DNA of 64,000 nt from Pedobacter schmidteae (GTDB lineage Bacteria > Bacteroidota > Bacteroidia > Sphingobacteriales > Sphingobacteriaceae). Shown here piece by piece: positions 8,223-16,415 of the stretch. Positions within the stretch are counted from its first letter, which is position 1, and each line of letters opens with the position of its first letter. The position numbers were made by a program, and so were the translations under genes. The notes below the pieces were generated by a model that was not told where the DNA came from, ran no database searches, and saw only the letters and a program-made list of their open reading frames with translations. The DNA is taken from assembly GCF_900564155.1 (NCBI RefSeq), contig NZ_LS999839.1, positions 5,081,097 through 5,145,096 on the forward strand, given 5' to 3'.

Positions 8223-8804
8223 ATGAGAAAGATCAGAATTTTCGAACACATTTCCATTGACGGTGTAATTGAGCACGCCGGCGACTACGAATATGGCGGA
8301 TGGACAACTCCATACCGCACTATTGAAGGGCAGGCAATGCTGCTTGAAGCGTATGGCCCTGGCTTTGATCTGCTATTGGGACGCAAAACCTATGATTCCT
8401 GGTTGAATTTCTGGCCAAACGCCGGCGACTTCCCCATGGCAAATGGTATAAACAGCGCTACCAAATACATTGCCACCCACAGGCCCGATAGCCTTACATG
8501 GGGACCGGTAAAGGATCTGGGCAAGGACATGTTGGAAGGGCTTCGCAATCTCATTGCTACAGATGGCGCAGATTTGGTTGTTTCGGGAAGTATATCGCTG
8601 ACTTCGCAACTGCTGGATACGGGATTGGTAGATGAGGTAATCCTGATCGTATACCCAGTTTTGCTTGGTCGGGGTAAACGATTGTTGTCGGATAGTATTG
8701 ATGCGCGGGAACTGGAATTTGTTGACTCGAAAACCACCCCCACAGGTATACTCATCAATACTTATAAACACCTTGGACCACTGAAAAAAAATTCTGACAG
8801 GTAG
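8223..8804 (+). CDS. Dihydrofolate reductase family protein (RibD C-terminal type)
   Basis: A 193-residue cytoplasmic protein of the DHFR/RibD-C fold. It begins IRIFEHISIDGVIE (first strand), has LLLGRKTYDSWLNFWP for the nucleotide-binding helix, VVSGSISLTSQLLDTGLVDEV in the middle and YPVLLGRGKRLL near the end. These stand-alone relatives of the riboflavin reductase domain are widespread, mostly uncharacterised NAD(P)H oxidoreductases. There is no deaminase domain. A second, divergent member follows 140 bp later on the same strand, suggesting an old duplication or a shared redox role. Confidence 0.88.
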   Translation: MRKIRIFEHISIDGVIEHAGDYEYGGWTTPYRTIEGQAMLLEAYGPGFDLLLGRKTYDSWLNFWPNAGDFPMANGINSATKYIATHRPDSLTWGPVKDLGKDMLEGLRNLIATDGADLVVSGSISLTSQLLDTGLVDEVILIVYPVLLGRGKRLLSDSIDARELEFVDSKTTPTGILINTYKHLGPLKKNSDR

Positions 8805-8944
8805 CACTCACGGATACTTTTAGCGGCAATTGTCGGGGGGATTTACGCCAAACTAATGTAATGGTCATTTATTATCAGTGTATATAGTTATTTTTACTCA
8901 CGAGATATAATCGTTATATATTTCATCTATATAAATTTAATCAT

Positions 8945-9514
8945 ATGAGAAAAATAATTTCATTCATGCACATCTCGCTCGACGGTTTTGTAGCAGGGCC
9001 TAATGGCGAAATGGATTGGATCAAAGTTGATCAGGAGCTTTTTGATTACGTTGGGCAGCGGATAAGTGAGGGCGATACGGCTCTATACGGACGGGTAACC
9101 TATCAGATGATGGAAAGCTACTGGCCTACCGCAGCAGACCAACCAACGGCAACCAAGCACGACATTGAACATTCAAAGTGGTATAGCAAAGTTCACAAAG
9201 TTGTTTTATCAAAAACGATGCAAGGCGAAGGCCTGGCCAACGTAAAAATTATTAGCGACAACCTTACCAATCAGATAAATGAAGTAAAACAACAGAAAGG
9301 TAACGACATACTGCTTTTTGGTAGCCCAACAGCAACACATTCACTTATTCAACTGAACCTTATTGACGGCTACTGGTTATTCGTTAACCCTGTAATTCTT
9401 GGACAAGGCATTCCACTATTTAAAGACGTAAAAGAGAAAACAAAACTAAATCTATTGAATACGAAGCAATTTGCGTGTGGAGTGACTGAACTAAATTATA
9501 CAGTGGACAGATAG
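8945..9514 (+). CDS. Dihydrofolate reductase family protein, second member
   Basis: This 189-residue relative of the preceding gene starts KIISFMHISLDGFVAGPNGEMDW, a more canonical first strand with the G-P-N-G-E turn. It continues with ALYGRVTYQMMESYWP, ILLFGSPTATHSLIQLNLID and VNPVILGQGIPLF. It belongs to the DHFR/RibD-C superfamily and should bind NADPH; the substrate is unknown. The 140 bp between the two genes are AT-rich, so it may be transcribed from its own promoter. It ends 25 bp before the stop of the convergent gene on the minus strand. Confidence 0.9.
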   Translation: MRKIISFMHISLDGFVAGPNGEMDWIKVDQELFDYVGQRISEGDTALYGRVTYQMMESYWPTAADQPTATKHDIEHSKWYSKVHKVVLSKTMQGEGLANVKIISDNLTNQINEVKQQKGNDILLFGSPTATHSLIQLNLIDGYWLFVNPVILGQGIPLFKDVKEKTKLNLLNTKQFACGVTELNYTVDR

Positions 9515-9539
9515 AAAATTAATTGAAATATTTTACAAC

Positions 9540-10067
9540 TCAATGTTTGCCTTTTCCGTTGCCTTTACCATTCCCATGGTCTTTCCATTTGCCATTACCG
9601 CCAGCACCTTTGCCTTTTGATGAATAGATCTTTTTGGCTTGTCCGGGCGGCATTCCATGTGGATGGCCTTTGATTACATAGTAACGTGGATCGTCGCTAT
9701 ATCGAATTACTTTTTGACCTTTAAATTTTTTATACTTTGCATAGCGAATTCGGTCGTTATCAAAATTATAGTAGGCATCTCTTGAGTTGATCACTACTTT
9801 ATATCCACTATATAAATCATATCCTCTATACCTGGATGGCAGCGACAGGGAAAAATTCCATCGGCCATTGTCCATATATATAAATTGCCTTTTGGGTACA
9901 TAATAATAGCTTTCTACATCGGGAAGATAATAATACTCGGCATAGTCATAGCCAACCGGTCCCCAAAGGGGTTGCGATCCTATGTTTACGTTTATACTCA
10001 CTTGCGCAGATGACCGGATTGACATCAGGCCAATTACAACAAAGAGAGTTAGAAATATTTTTTTCAT
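9540..10067 (-). CDS. Secreted protein with G/K/N-rich tail
   Basis: A 175-residue protein from the chosen start, with a signal peptide MKKIFLTLFVVIGLMSIRSSAQ. The body is rich in tyrosine (YDYAEYYYLPDVESYYYVP) and the last 30 residues are almost only Gly, Lys, Asn and His (GKGKGAGGNGKWKDHGNGKG). It resembles a family of small secreted Bacteroidota proteins of unknown function. A longer frame begins at 10115, but its extra codons run into a perfect hairpin and lack a signal sequence, so 10067 is preferred. The basic tail could bind nucleic acid, lipopolysaccharide or acidic glycans; that is a guess. Confidence 0.7.
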   Translation of the reverse strand: MKKIFLTLFVVIGLMSIRSSAQVSINVNIGSQPLWGPVGYDYAEYYYLPDVESYYYVPKRQFIYMDNGRWNFSLSLPSRYRGYDLYSGYKVVINSRDAYYNFDNDRIRYAKYKKFKGQKVIRYSDDPRYYVIKGHPHGMPPGQAKKIYSSKGKGAGGNGKWKDHGNGKGNGKGKH

Positions 10068-10094
10068 TGGTATTTGTTTTTGATTTTTTATGAG

Positions 10095-10143
10095 TTGTAA
10101 AATCTTCCTAAACATATTCCATATGTTTAGGAAGATTTTACAA
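10095..10143. terminator. Perfect 23-bp hairpin
   Basis: TTGTAAAATCTTCCTAAACATAT (10095-10117) pairs perfectly with 10121-10143 across a 3-nt loop. It lies between two minus-strand genes, so it may end the DUF4382 transcript. A short T-run occurs after it on the minus strand (CATAAAAAATC reads A-rich), so it is not a classic terminator. Confidence 0.55.
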
Positions 10144-10191
10144 TCGTGATCTGTTAATTCTCACAATCTATGATACAACAAGATCTTTCAT

Positions 10192-10992
10192 CTATTGTTT
10201 CAGCGTAACGATGCCCACGCTGGTATTTTGTCCCAAATTTACGTTCACATTCGTTAGTGTGCTGTCTCTATACCCTGTTACGGGAACAAATTTTACTGCA
10301 TAACTGCCTGCGGCAAGCCCGCCAACGGTAAATTTACCGGTCAACGCATCTGCTATGGTACCAACAGTATCCGTTCCTGCAATAACCAACACTTCGGGAT
10401 GACTTGCTAACGGCAATACTGTTCCGGAGATCAGACCAGAGGTTGCCGCAGTAATCCCTCTCACTACGGGTTTAAGCAAATACTTACCATTACCTGTACT
10501 TACAATCGATTTTGCAGCATCAAAATCCAGCAATAAAGAATAGGTAACACCTGGTACCAGACTTGGATTTGCTTTAAGCTTAACTTTCCAGCCAGATGAC
10601 TGTCCACTTGGCGTAGTAAGTGTTTGGGAAACCCCACCAATTACGATCGTGTTTCCACTGTCATTTAGTACCAGTCTGATTTCGGTAATCTCCCCGGCAG
10701 GCATTTCACCTGATGCAACCAAAATATCGGGCTTACTACTTCCGATTCTAAAATCCAGAATGTTAAATATACCAGCATCTGCAGTAAAAGTATAAGGTTT
10801 ACCCTCAGAGAAAAGTACAATCTCTTTAACGTTCAGATTAATCTTATCAAAATTACCAGGAGCATCCGTCATTCTGATCTCTACCTTGGTTGTTCCTTCT
10901 GCAGAGCCATTTTTGTCTTTTTTACATCCTATAAGTACAGCAAGGCTCGTAAAAACCAGGACAAAACCAACATATGCAATTTTCTTTTTCAT
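10192..10992 (-). CDS. DUF4382 domain lipoprotein
   Basis: A 266-residue lipoprotein with signal and lipobox LIGC, Cys23. The mature part starts with a charged linker, then VEIRMTDAPGNFDKINLNVKEIVLF, which is the hallmark of DUF4382, a beta-sandwich found in cell-surface proteins. The C-terminal 80 residues (SGTVLPLASHPEVLVIAGTD onward) look like a carboxypeptidase-regulatory or CNA-B-type repeat. An in-frame ATG at 11094 is rejected because it gives an N-terminus without a signal and lies inside the regulatory repeats. The gene is divergent from the operon at 11143-14298, and repeats oriented towards it suggest joint control by that operon's response regulator. Confidence 0.85.
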   Translation of the reverse strand: MKKKIAYVGFVLVFTSLAVLIGCKKDKNGSAEGTTKVEIRMTDAPGNFDKINLNVKEIVLFSEGKPYTFTADAGIFNILDFRIGSSKPDILVASGEMPAGEITEIRLVLNDSGNTIVIGGVSQTLTTPSGQSSGWKVKLKANPSLVPGVTYSLLLDFDAAKSIVSTGNGKYLLKPVVRGITAATSGLISGTVLPLASHPEVLVIAGTDTVGTIADALTGKFTVGGLAAGSYAVKFVPVTGYRDSTLTNVNVNLGQNTSVGIVTLKQ

Positions 10993-11045
10993 AGTTTTAG
11001 ATTTAATGAATATCAACATTTTTGTTACCCAAAGTTGCGCTTGCG

Positions 11046-11108
11046 AGATGAAATGAACATGAAATTTCGTGATTATTTTGGCCTTAGATTTCATCTTAAT
11101 TTCATCTT
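11046..11108. promoter_or_regulatory. Two sets of 11-bp-phased repeats, candidate OmpR-type operators
   Basis: On the plus strand ATTTCATCTT occurs twice, starting at 11088 and 11099, exactly 11 bp apart. On the minus strand ATTTCAT occurs at 11065-11059 and 11054-11048, again 11 bp apart. The two sets face opposite directions between divergent genes. OmpR/PhoB-type regulators bind head-to-tail repeats with a 10-11 bp step, and one is encoded at 12306 in the plus-strand operon. The match is seen; the binding is inferred. Confidence 0.65.
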
Positions 11109-11142
11109 GGGCTGTGACATTTGTTATGATTATATTTACACA

Positions 11143-11448
11143 ATGGACAGATCATTCATTTCCAAGTCATTACTAACCTGGGCCATTATTGTACTACTGC
11201 CACTTACTGGATGGGCGGGCATTGTACCAATTAAACCGGTATTGTTAACCGATACAGCCGGATACCTGAGACAGGACAATAAAAAAGAAAAAAGTAAAGA
11301 AAAGCCAGATGGCAAACAAGAGCCTAATAAAACAGACATTCCTGAAGTACCACGCGCCCGCAAACAATCAAGGCCACCTGTAGTGGCAAAACCCAATATC
11401 AAGGTAAAACCTATTAAGGTAATTCGTCCAAAAATTAAAAAACCTTAA
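11143..11448 (+). CDS. Small secreted Lys/Pro-rich protein
   Basis: A 101-residue protein with a signal peptide (about 1-25, ending GWAG) followed by a low-complexity mature part: an acidic/basic stretch (DNKKEKSKEKPDGKQEPNK) and a tail of KP and KPI repeats ending KIKKP. I recognise no domain. A longer frame from 11035 is rejected since it would read through the regulatory repeats. The gene is the first of a plus-strand series with the outer-membrane protein (10 bp later) and the two-component system, so it probably belongs to the same envelope-sensing unit. Its charge suggests binding to anionic envelope polymers, which is inference. Confidence 0.65.
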   Translation: MDRSFISKSLLTWAIIVLLPLTGWAGIVPIKPVLLTDTAGYLRQDNKKEKSKEKPDGKQEPNKTDIPEVPRARKQSRPPVVAKPNIKVKPIKVIRPKIKKP

Positions 11449-11457
11449 CACATTTAC

Positions 11458-12294
11458 ATGAAATTCAGATTTATACTGATAATGTTTTGCATGGGTTCCA
11501 TCAAAGTAAGGGCTCAACAGGATTCCGTAAAAAAAACTACGCTAACGCTGGCTGCAATTTACAACAGCAATGTGAGTTATTATGGGCAGACTACCGACGA
11601 AAGGCTTCCTTATGTACTGGTCAATGCAACGTTAAGATTCCCACTTGGTATATACCTTTCGGCAGGTTCCTATAAATTATTAAATTACGGCTCAGGAATA
11701 TCTGAAACTGATCTCGGAATAGGATATGATCACGATTTTAATGAGAGATTTGATATTGGTGTTGCTTTTACACGCTCCTTTTATCCGGCAAACTCTCCCC
11801 TGCTACAGGCCGCAAACGAAAACAATGTCAATTTATCGGCAAATTATAGTTGGTCCTGGCTCAAAAGTGCATTTAGTGCCGATTATGCTTTTGGCAAACA
11901 GCATGACATTTTTATCAGTCTAAGCCATTCTAAGGAGATTTGGTTGGGTACGCTTTTCAGTAAAAAAAATTCAGTTTACGTTGAACCTGCAATCGAGCTT
12001 ATTGCGGGAACGCAACATTTTTACGAGACCTATGTAGTAGAAAAGGGTAAACGCGATCAGTCCAAAGGAAAAGGTAAAGGACTCAATTCATCACAAAATT
12101 CGGCTGGCACCACCACTCTCCAATCCAACAACTTCAATCTACGGTCTTATAATTTCAAACTTCCACTTAGTCTGAGTCGTGCAAATTACATTGCCGAAAT
12201 CAGTTATCAGCTGTCTGTTCTTGGGCCCAACACTCCCGCTGAGCTAAAATCTCAGCAATCATTTTTTGGTCTTGCATTTTATTATCAGTTTTAA
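11458..12294 (+). CDS. Probable outer-membrane beta-barrel protein
   Basis: A 278-residue protein with a signal peptide (1-19, VRA/QQ) and strands typical of a transmembrane barrel, ending GLAFYYQF with a C-terminal phenylalanine. An internal loop around residues 195-220 is rich in Lys/Gly/Ser (KGKRDQSKGKGKGLNSSQ). No known family could be named. It lies 10 bp after the small K/P-rich protein and 12 bp before the response regulator, so the four genes are likely one transcript. The K/G-rich loop recalls the basic tail of the secreted protein at 9540-10067, and the two could be partners. Confidence 0.7.
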   Translation: MKFRFILIMFCMGSIKVRAQQDSVKKTTLTLAAIYNSNVSYYGQTTDERLPYVLVNATLRFPLGIYLSAGSYKLLNYGSGISETDLGIGYDHDFNERFDIGVAFTRSFYPANSPLLQAANENNVNLSANYSWSWLKSAFSADYAFGKQHDIFISLSHSKEIWLGTLFSKKNSVYVEPAIELIAGTQHFYETYVVEKGKRDQSKGKGKGLNSSQNSAGTTTLQSNNFNLRSYNFKLPLSLSRANYIAEISYQLSVLGPNTPAELKSQQSFFGLAFYYQF

Positions 12295-12305
12295 TTGGGT
12301 CGTTT

Positions 12306-12980
12306 ATGAAAGTTTTAATTGTTGAGGACGAAAAAACATTAGCATACGAAATGGAAGCTTTTTTAAAAAAGAGCTTTTACCTTTGCGATATCGCTCACAG
12401 TTTTAAATCAGCCAAGGAAAAGTTGGATTTGAATCAATATGATTTCATTTTAATTGATCTCAGTTTGCCCGATGGAGATGGTTTGGAAATCTTGAAAAAT
12501 GCAAAGAAAACTAATCCAAATGCTGCTTACATTATCATCACGGCAAGAACAAACCTGAAAGACCGTGTTAGCGGGCTCGACCTGGGTGCCGACGATTATC
12601 TGGCAAAACCATTTTACCTGTTAGAGTTACAATCCAGAATGCAGGCCATTTCGCGCCGGAAATTTAGCATTACAGAGGAACTACTGCCTATTGGTCTATT
12701 TAATATTGATCTGCCCAGGCGGCTGGTGTTTTTTGAACAGCATCAGATTGAGCTTTCCCGAAAGGAATTTGACCTGCTGAGCTATCTTATATTACATAAA
12801 AACAGGGTATTAACCCGTGTTCAGCTTAGCGAGCATATCTGGGGCAATTTTATCAATGATGACTATGATTCAAATTACATTGATGCCCATATTAAAAACA
12901 TCAGAAAAAAACTGAATGTTTGGGCCGATACTGAATGGCTGGAAACTGTACGAGGAGTGGGTTACCGAATAAAAAAATAA
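12306..12980 (+). CDS. OmpR family response regulator
   Basis: A 224-residue regulator: receiver domain (1-115) with acid pocket EDE at 7-9, phosphoacceptor Asp51 in LIDLSLPDGDG and the conserved Lys in LAKPF, then a winged helix DNA-binding domain (about 125-223) with ELSRKEFDLLSYLILHKNRV and VRGVGYRI. The gene precedes its likely partner kinase by 1 bp, so the pair is translationally linked. The 11-bp-phased repeats at 11046-11108 are the obvious candidate targets and would give autoregulation of the operon plus control of the DUF4382 gene. Confidence 0.95.
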   Translation: MKVLIVEDEKTLAYEMEAFLKKSFYLCDIAHSFKSAKEKLDLNQYDFILIDLSLPDGDGLEILKNAKKTNPNAAYIIITARTNLKDRVSGLDLGADDYLAKPFYLLELQSRMQAISRRKFSITEELLPIGLFNIDLPRRLVFFEQHQIELSRKEFDLLSYLILHKNRVLTRVQLSEHIWGNFINDDYDSNYIDAHIKNIRKKLNVWADTEWLETVRGVGYRIKK

Positions 12981-12981
12981 C

Positions 12982-14298
12982 ATGAAATTATCTACTAAAC
13001 TTACGCTTTTCATTACCGGATCAAAACTGGTGGTTGTTTTATTGTTTATACTGGCATTACCCTTTCTGATTAAGCAGATTGCGTCAGAATATACAAGCTA
13101 TACCTTAAAACAGCAGAAAAAAAAAGTGCTCAGTATCATTCAGAAAAACGGGCTCGAATATTACTTTCAGGGAGACGAAACCTATGGTAGCTATACCATG
13201 CTTAAAGAGGAGTTCATTGCACTTTTACCAGTTGCAACCTCACTTAAGATGGATACAATTAAAGATTCTCAACGATTGATAGAAAGCGATACCTTAAACT
13301 ACAGGGTATTGAGCTATACCTTTAAAAGTGGAAATAAAAATTATCTGCTGGAAATTGGTAAAACCACAGCCAGCATCAACCAATACAATAAACCGCTGCA
13401 ACGTTTTGCGTTATATGTATTAGTTGCGCTAATTTTGCTCACCATTTTGATCGACTTAACCTTTATACGCGTACTGATCCGTCCCTTGGCAAAAATTATA
13501 AAAACGAAGTTAATAAATAGAAAATTCCCCTTTAAAGACGAACAGAAACGAGTCCCAACCAGCACCACCGATTTCAGATATCTGGACGAATCGCTTATCC
13601 TTCTGATGAGTCAGATCAATGATGCCTTTCACAAAGAAAGAGAGTTTACCTCCAATGCTTCACACGAACTGATGACTCCCATTAGTATCCTTCAGAACAA
13701 AATAGAAAACCTGCTTGCAGACGAAAGTTTGAATGAGCCAACGTCAATTGCCATTGTTGAGCTAACGAAAACAGTAGACCGCTTGAAGAACATTACCCGC
13801 TCATTATTGTTGATTTCCAGAATTGATAATGAACAATACATCAGAAAAGAAAAGGTGAACCCTCTGGCCTTATTTCAAGAAATTATAGAAGAGATCAGCC
13901 ACAGATTGGAGGAAAAACACATTAAAATTTATCTTCATTTGTTACCTGAGACTGTGTTAAGAGAAGTTAATAGAGATTTGTTGTTCCAATTGTTCTTTAA
14001 CCTGGTGCATAATGCCATCAAATTTAACAGGCAAGAAGGTAGTATTACTATTCGGGAGCGGAATTTAAACAATGGAGCTTATGAAATCAGTATTGCAGAT
14101 ACAGGTATTGGAATTCCCAAAAAGGACTTGCCATTTATTTTTAACCGCTTTATGAAGACAAATCTGGAAGGTGACGTGGGCTATGGCCTGGGACTTGCCA
14201 TTGTAAAAAGTATTGCTGCTTACCATAACCTTAAAATTGAAGTAAACTCGGAAGTAAACCAGGGTACAACTTTCAATATCTTATTTTCCAATATTTGA
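12982..14298 (+). CDS. Sensor histidine kinase
   Basis: A 438-residue membrane kinase. Two transmembrane helices (about 10-32 and 138-160) frame a periplasmic domain of about 105 residues with no recognised fold. The H-box is SNASHELMTPIS with His228, followed by N-box NLVHNAIKFN, DTGIGIPKKDLP and GYGLGLAIVKSI. It is complete and should phosphorylate the OmpR-type regulator encoded just upstream. Given the gene order, the periplasmic domain may sense the K/P-rich protein or the state of the outer membrane; this is inferred. Confidence 0.93.
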   Translation: MKLSTKLTLFITGSKLVVVLLFILALPFLIKQIASEYTSYTLKQQKKKVLSIIQKNGLEYYFQGDETYGSYTMLKEEFIALLPVATSLKMDTIKDSQRLIESDTLNYRVLSYTFKSGNKNYLLEIGKTTASINQYNKPLQRFALYVLVALILLTILIDLTFIRVLIRPLAKIIKTKLINRKFPFKDEQKRVPTSTTDFRYLDESLILLMSQINDAFHKEREFTSNASHELMTPISILQNKIENLLADESLNEPTSIAIVELTKTVDRLKNITRSLLLISRIDNEQYIRKEKVNPLALFQEIIEEISHRLEEKHIKIYLHLLPETVLREVNRDLLFQLFFNLVHNAIKFNRQEGSITIRERNLNNGAYEISIADTGIGIPKKDLPFIFNRFMKTNLEGDVGYGLGLAIVKSIAAYHNLKIEVNSEVNQGTTFNILFSNI

Positions 14299-14394
14299 CA
14301 GGCCCTTTCTACTGGAGCAATAATTGGAAAAATAACTTTCTACTGGCTTAATGTGGGCTACATTATCTATATTTGAATTTAGCTCACTCTTAAT

Positions 14395-15687
14395 TTGAAA
14401 TCCCGGAACCAAATAAGAAAATACTGGTCTGCATTAATTGGACACGAACTCCAATATACAATGGAATGCCGCATTTTTAATGCTGTAAGCATTTTTGCTG
14501 CTATTGTGGCTTCTGTTAATGCAGCTATTAACTTCATAATTGGCTTAGATATTTATGGTTACCTGGCGCTGCCTTTAATTGCAGTATTGTTATTTGGCTA
14601 CTATTTATCCAGATACAAGGGTAAACTGAATATCGCCGTAGGGATATTTGCGATTTTCTTTAACTTGCTTTGCGGCGGAACATATTTTGCATCAGAAGCC
14701 TCCCATGGTGTCAATTTGTTCACATTTATCATTGTTATTTTTATCATAAGTACGGTAACTCCCAAAAAGCAATTTTGGATATGGATTCCCTTAAATATCA
14801 TTTTCTTAGCTATTCTATTAACAATAGAGTATTTGCACCCGGAAATGATCCAAACAATCTATACGGATAAAGGGCACAGACTTATAGATTTAGCACAAAC
14901 GTTTTTTGAAGTGATCATTTTGATCGTGGTGATTACGATGTTCATGAAAAAGAATTACAACAGAGAAAAAGAGCTGGCTAAAAATAGGCTGATTGAACTG
15001 GAAAACAGCAATGAGACCAAAAACAAATTATTTTCTATTGTTGCTCATGACCTAAAAGCTCCTCTGTCCTCTATAGAGAACTACCTTTCTTTGCTCAACG
15101 AGTTAGATCTTAGCAATGAAGAGAAGACGGAAATCGAAAAACAGTTGTTATCATCAACCAGACAAACGTCGGACATGCTTCAGAATATATTGTCCTGGGC
15201 TAAAGATCAGATGGACGGGATTGTTGTGAATCTTGACTCCATCTATATTAATGAGGCCTTAAAACACACCGTTGCTTTACAATCCAGCATTGCATTGGAG
15301 AAAGACATCAGGCTTATTTTTCAATCGGGCGAAGATTTCAAAGTAATTGCCGACCGCGACATGTTACAGCTCATCGTAAGGAATCTGTTAAACAATGCGA
15401 TAAAATTTTCGTTACCAGGGCAAAAAATAACTATGGATGTGCAACGTAAAGATGGCAAATGTATTGTATCTATAAAAGATGAAGGTATTGGTATAGCTAA
15501 CGACCAAAAACCTTTGCTGTTTTCTTTAAAAAGCAATGGCACTTATGGGACAAATAAAGAAAAAGGAGTTGGCCTGGGCTTGAGGCTCACAAAAACCTAT
15601 ACAGAATTACAAAATGGTAAAATCTGGTTCGAAAGTGAAATGAATAAAGGAACCAACTTTTTTGTAAGCTTGGATTTGAGCCATTAA
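14395..15687 (+). CDS. Sensor histidine kinase, multi-pass membrane sensor
   Basis: A 430-residue kinase with five or six hydrophobic segments in the first 180 residues, no periplasmic domain, a short coiled linker (about 190-208) and a kinase core with IVAHDLKAPLSSIE (His218), NLLNNAIKFS, DEGIGIAN and GVGLGLRLTKTYTE. I use the TTG at 14395 because the segment RNQIRKYWSALIGHEL preceding the first ATG (14461) resembles N-termini of related kinases; 14461 is the alternative. No response regulator is adjacent, so it is an orphan kinase. It is 96 bp after the previous kinase and ends at a bidirectional terminator. Confidence 0.85.
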   Translation: MKSRNQIRKYWSALIGHELQYTMECRIFNAVSIFAAIVASVNAAINFIIGLDIYGYLALPLIAVLLFGYYLSRYKGKLNIAVGIFAIFFNLLCGGTYFASEASHGVNLFTFIIVIFIISTVTPKKQFWIWIPLNIIFLAILLTIEYLHPEMIQTIYTDKGHRLIDLAQTFFEVIILIVVITMFMKKNYNREKELAKNRLIELENSNETKNKLFSIVAHDLKAPLSSIENYLSLLNELDLSNEEKTEIEKQLLSSTRQTSDMLQNILSWAKDQMDGIVVNLDSIYINEALKHTVALQSSIALEKDIRLIFQSGEDFKVIADRDMLQLIVRNLLNNAIKFSLPGQKITMDVQRKDGKCIVSIKDEGIGIANDQKPLLFSLKSNGTYGTNKEKGVGLGLRLTKTYTELQNGKIWFESEMNKGTNFFVSLDLSH

Positions 15688-15689
15688 GT

Positions 15690-15726
15690 ATCACGCCCAT
15701 TTTTTATTTATAAAAATGAGCGTGAT
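15690..15726. terminator. Bidirectional terminator
   Basis: ATCACGCCCATTTTT (15690-15704) pairs with 15712-15726 with one G-T type mismatch around a TATTTA loop. It sits between the convergent kinase and TPR-like genes. Confidence 0.8.
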
Positions 15727-15757
15727 GAGTGGAATTTACACCGATGTGCCGGCCAGC

Positions 15758-16405
15758 TTAATCACCGCACTTTTGCAAATAAGCTTCATTTTCTTTTTCA
15801 CCCCAATATGGATGGAGAATAGCGGCTGCACGGTGTTTTGCAAAGAGTGATTTTGCCTTTTCAAAATAAGGTTTTGCCTTTTTCTTGCCTCCACCGTATA
15901 AAAACGGCTTATTGAATACCGGAATCCCCTGCAGGTAGTAAATACGGGGATTATCGGGGTTTGCTTTTTTAGCTTTTTCCAGATTATCGTTCATAATGTC
16001 CAGATATTTTTTCCAACGGTTGGCAGGATCGACAGAAAACCTTGAAAAAGCGACATAAGCGATCAAAACCAGGCCCTCGGGATTAGTGCCCTGAATGGCA
16101 TTCATAATCTTTACATGGTTATCAGCCTGGTCCAGCAACTGGTCTTTCCGCTTTGCGTCGGACTCTTTATTGGCGATGTAGGCATTGGCGTAAGCCGCAT
16201 AATAACTGGCAGCCCACTCTTTGGGCCATTTGGCCGCAATCCTACTAAATTTACTGCTGGCATCCATCATTGCCGGAATAGCGGTTGCTGATTGCAACTC
16301 ATTATAAGCGCCATTTAATGCCGATTCCATAGTTTGTGCTTTTAACGATGTTGCTGTAAGGGAGAAAAGCATAACTCCAAGTACAGTGCTCATGATTGTT
16401 TTCAT
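15758..16405 (-). CDS. Secreted TPR-like protein
   Basis: A 215-residue protein with a signal peptide (about 1-23, SLKAQ) followed by helical repeats. Segments such as WAASYYAAYANAYIA, DNLEKAKKANPDNPRIYYLQG and KAKPYFEKAKSLF are TPR-like. It should be periplasmic. It is the last gene of the minus-strand group membrane protein-regulator-TonB receptor, 10 bp after the receptor, and probably serves that receptor. Start could be 16405 or the Met at 16393; the former leaves a normal signal peptide. Confidence 0.75.
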   Translation of the reverse strand: MKTIMSTVLGVMLFSLTATSLKAQTMESALNGAYNELQSATAIPAMMDASSKFSRIAAKWPKEWAASYYAAYANAYIANKESDAKRKDQLLDQADNHVKIMNAIQGTNPEGLVLIAYVAFSRFSVDPANRWKKYLDIMNDNLEKAKKANPDNPRIYYLQGIPVFNKPFLYGGGKKKAKPYFEKAKSLFAKHRAAAILHPYWGEKENEAYLQKCGD

Positions 16406-16415
16406 TTTCTATTGT

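Noticed and set aside
8373..8807. 144-codon minus-strand frame opposite the first DHFR-like gene
   Set aside because: No recognisable features and complete overlap with a well-supported gene.
11035..11142. Upstream extension of the K/P-rich protein to an earlier ATG
   Set aside because: It would read through the regulatory repeats and replace a normal signal peptide by an unlikely N-terminus.
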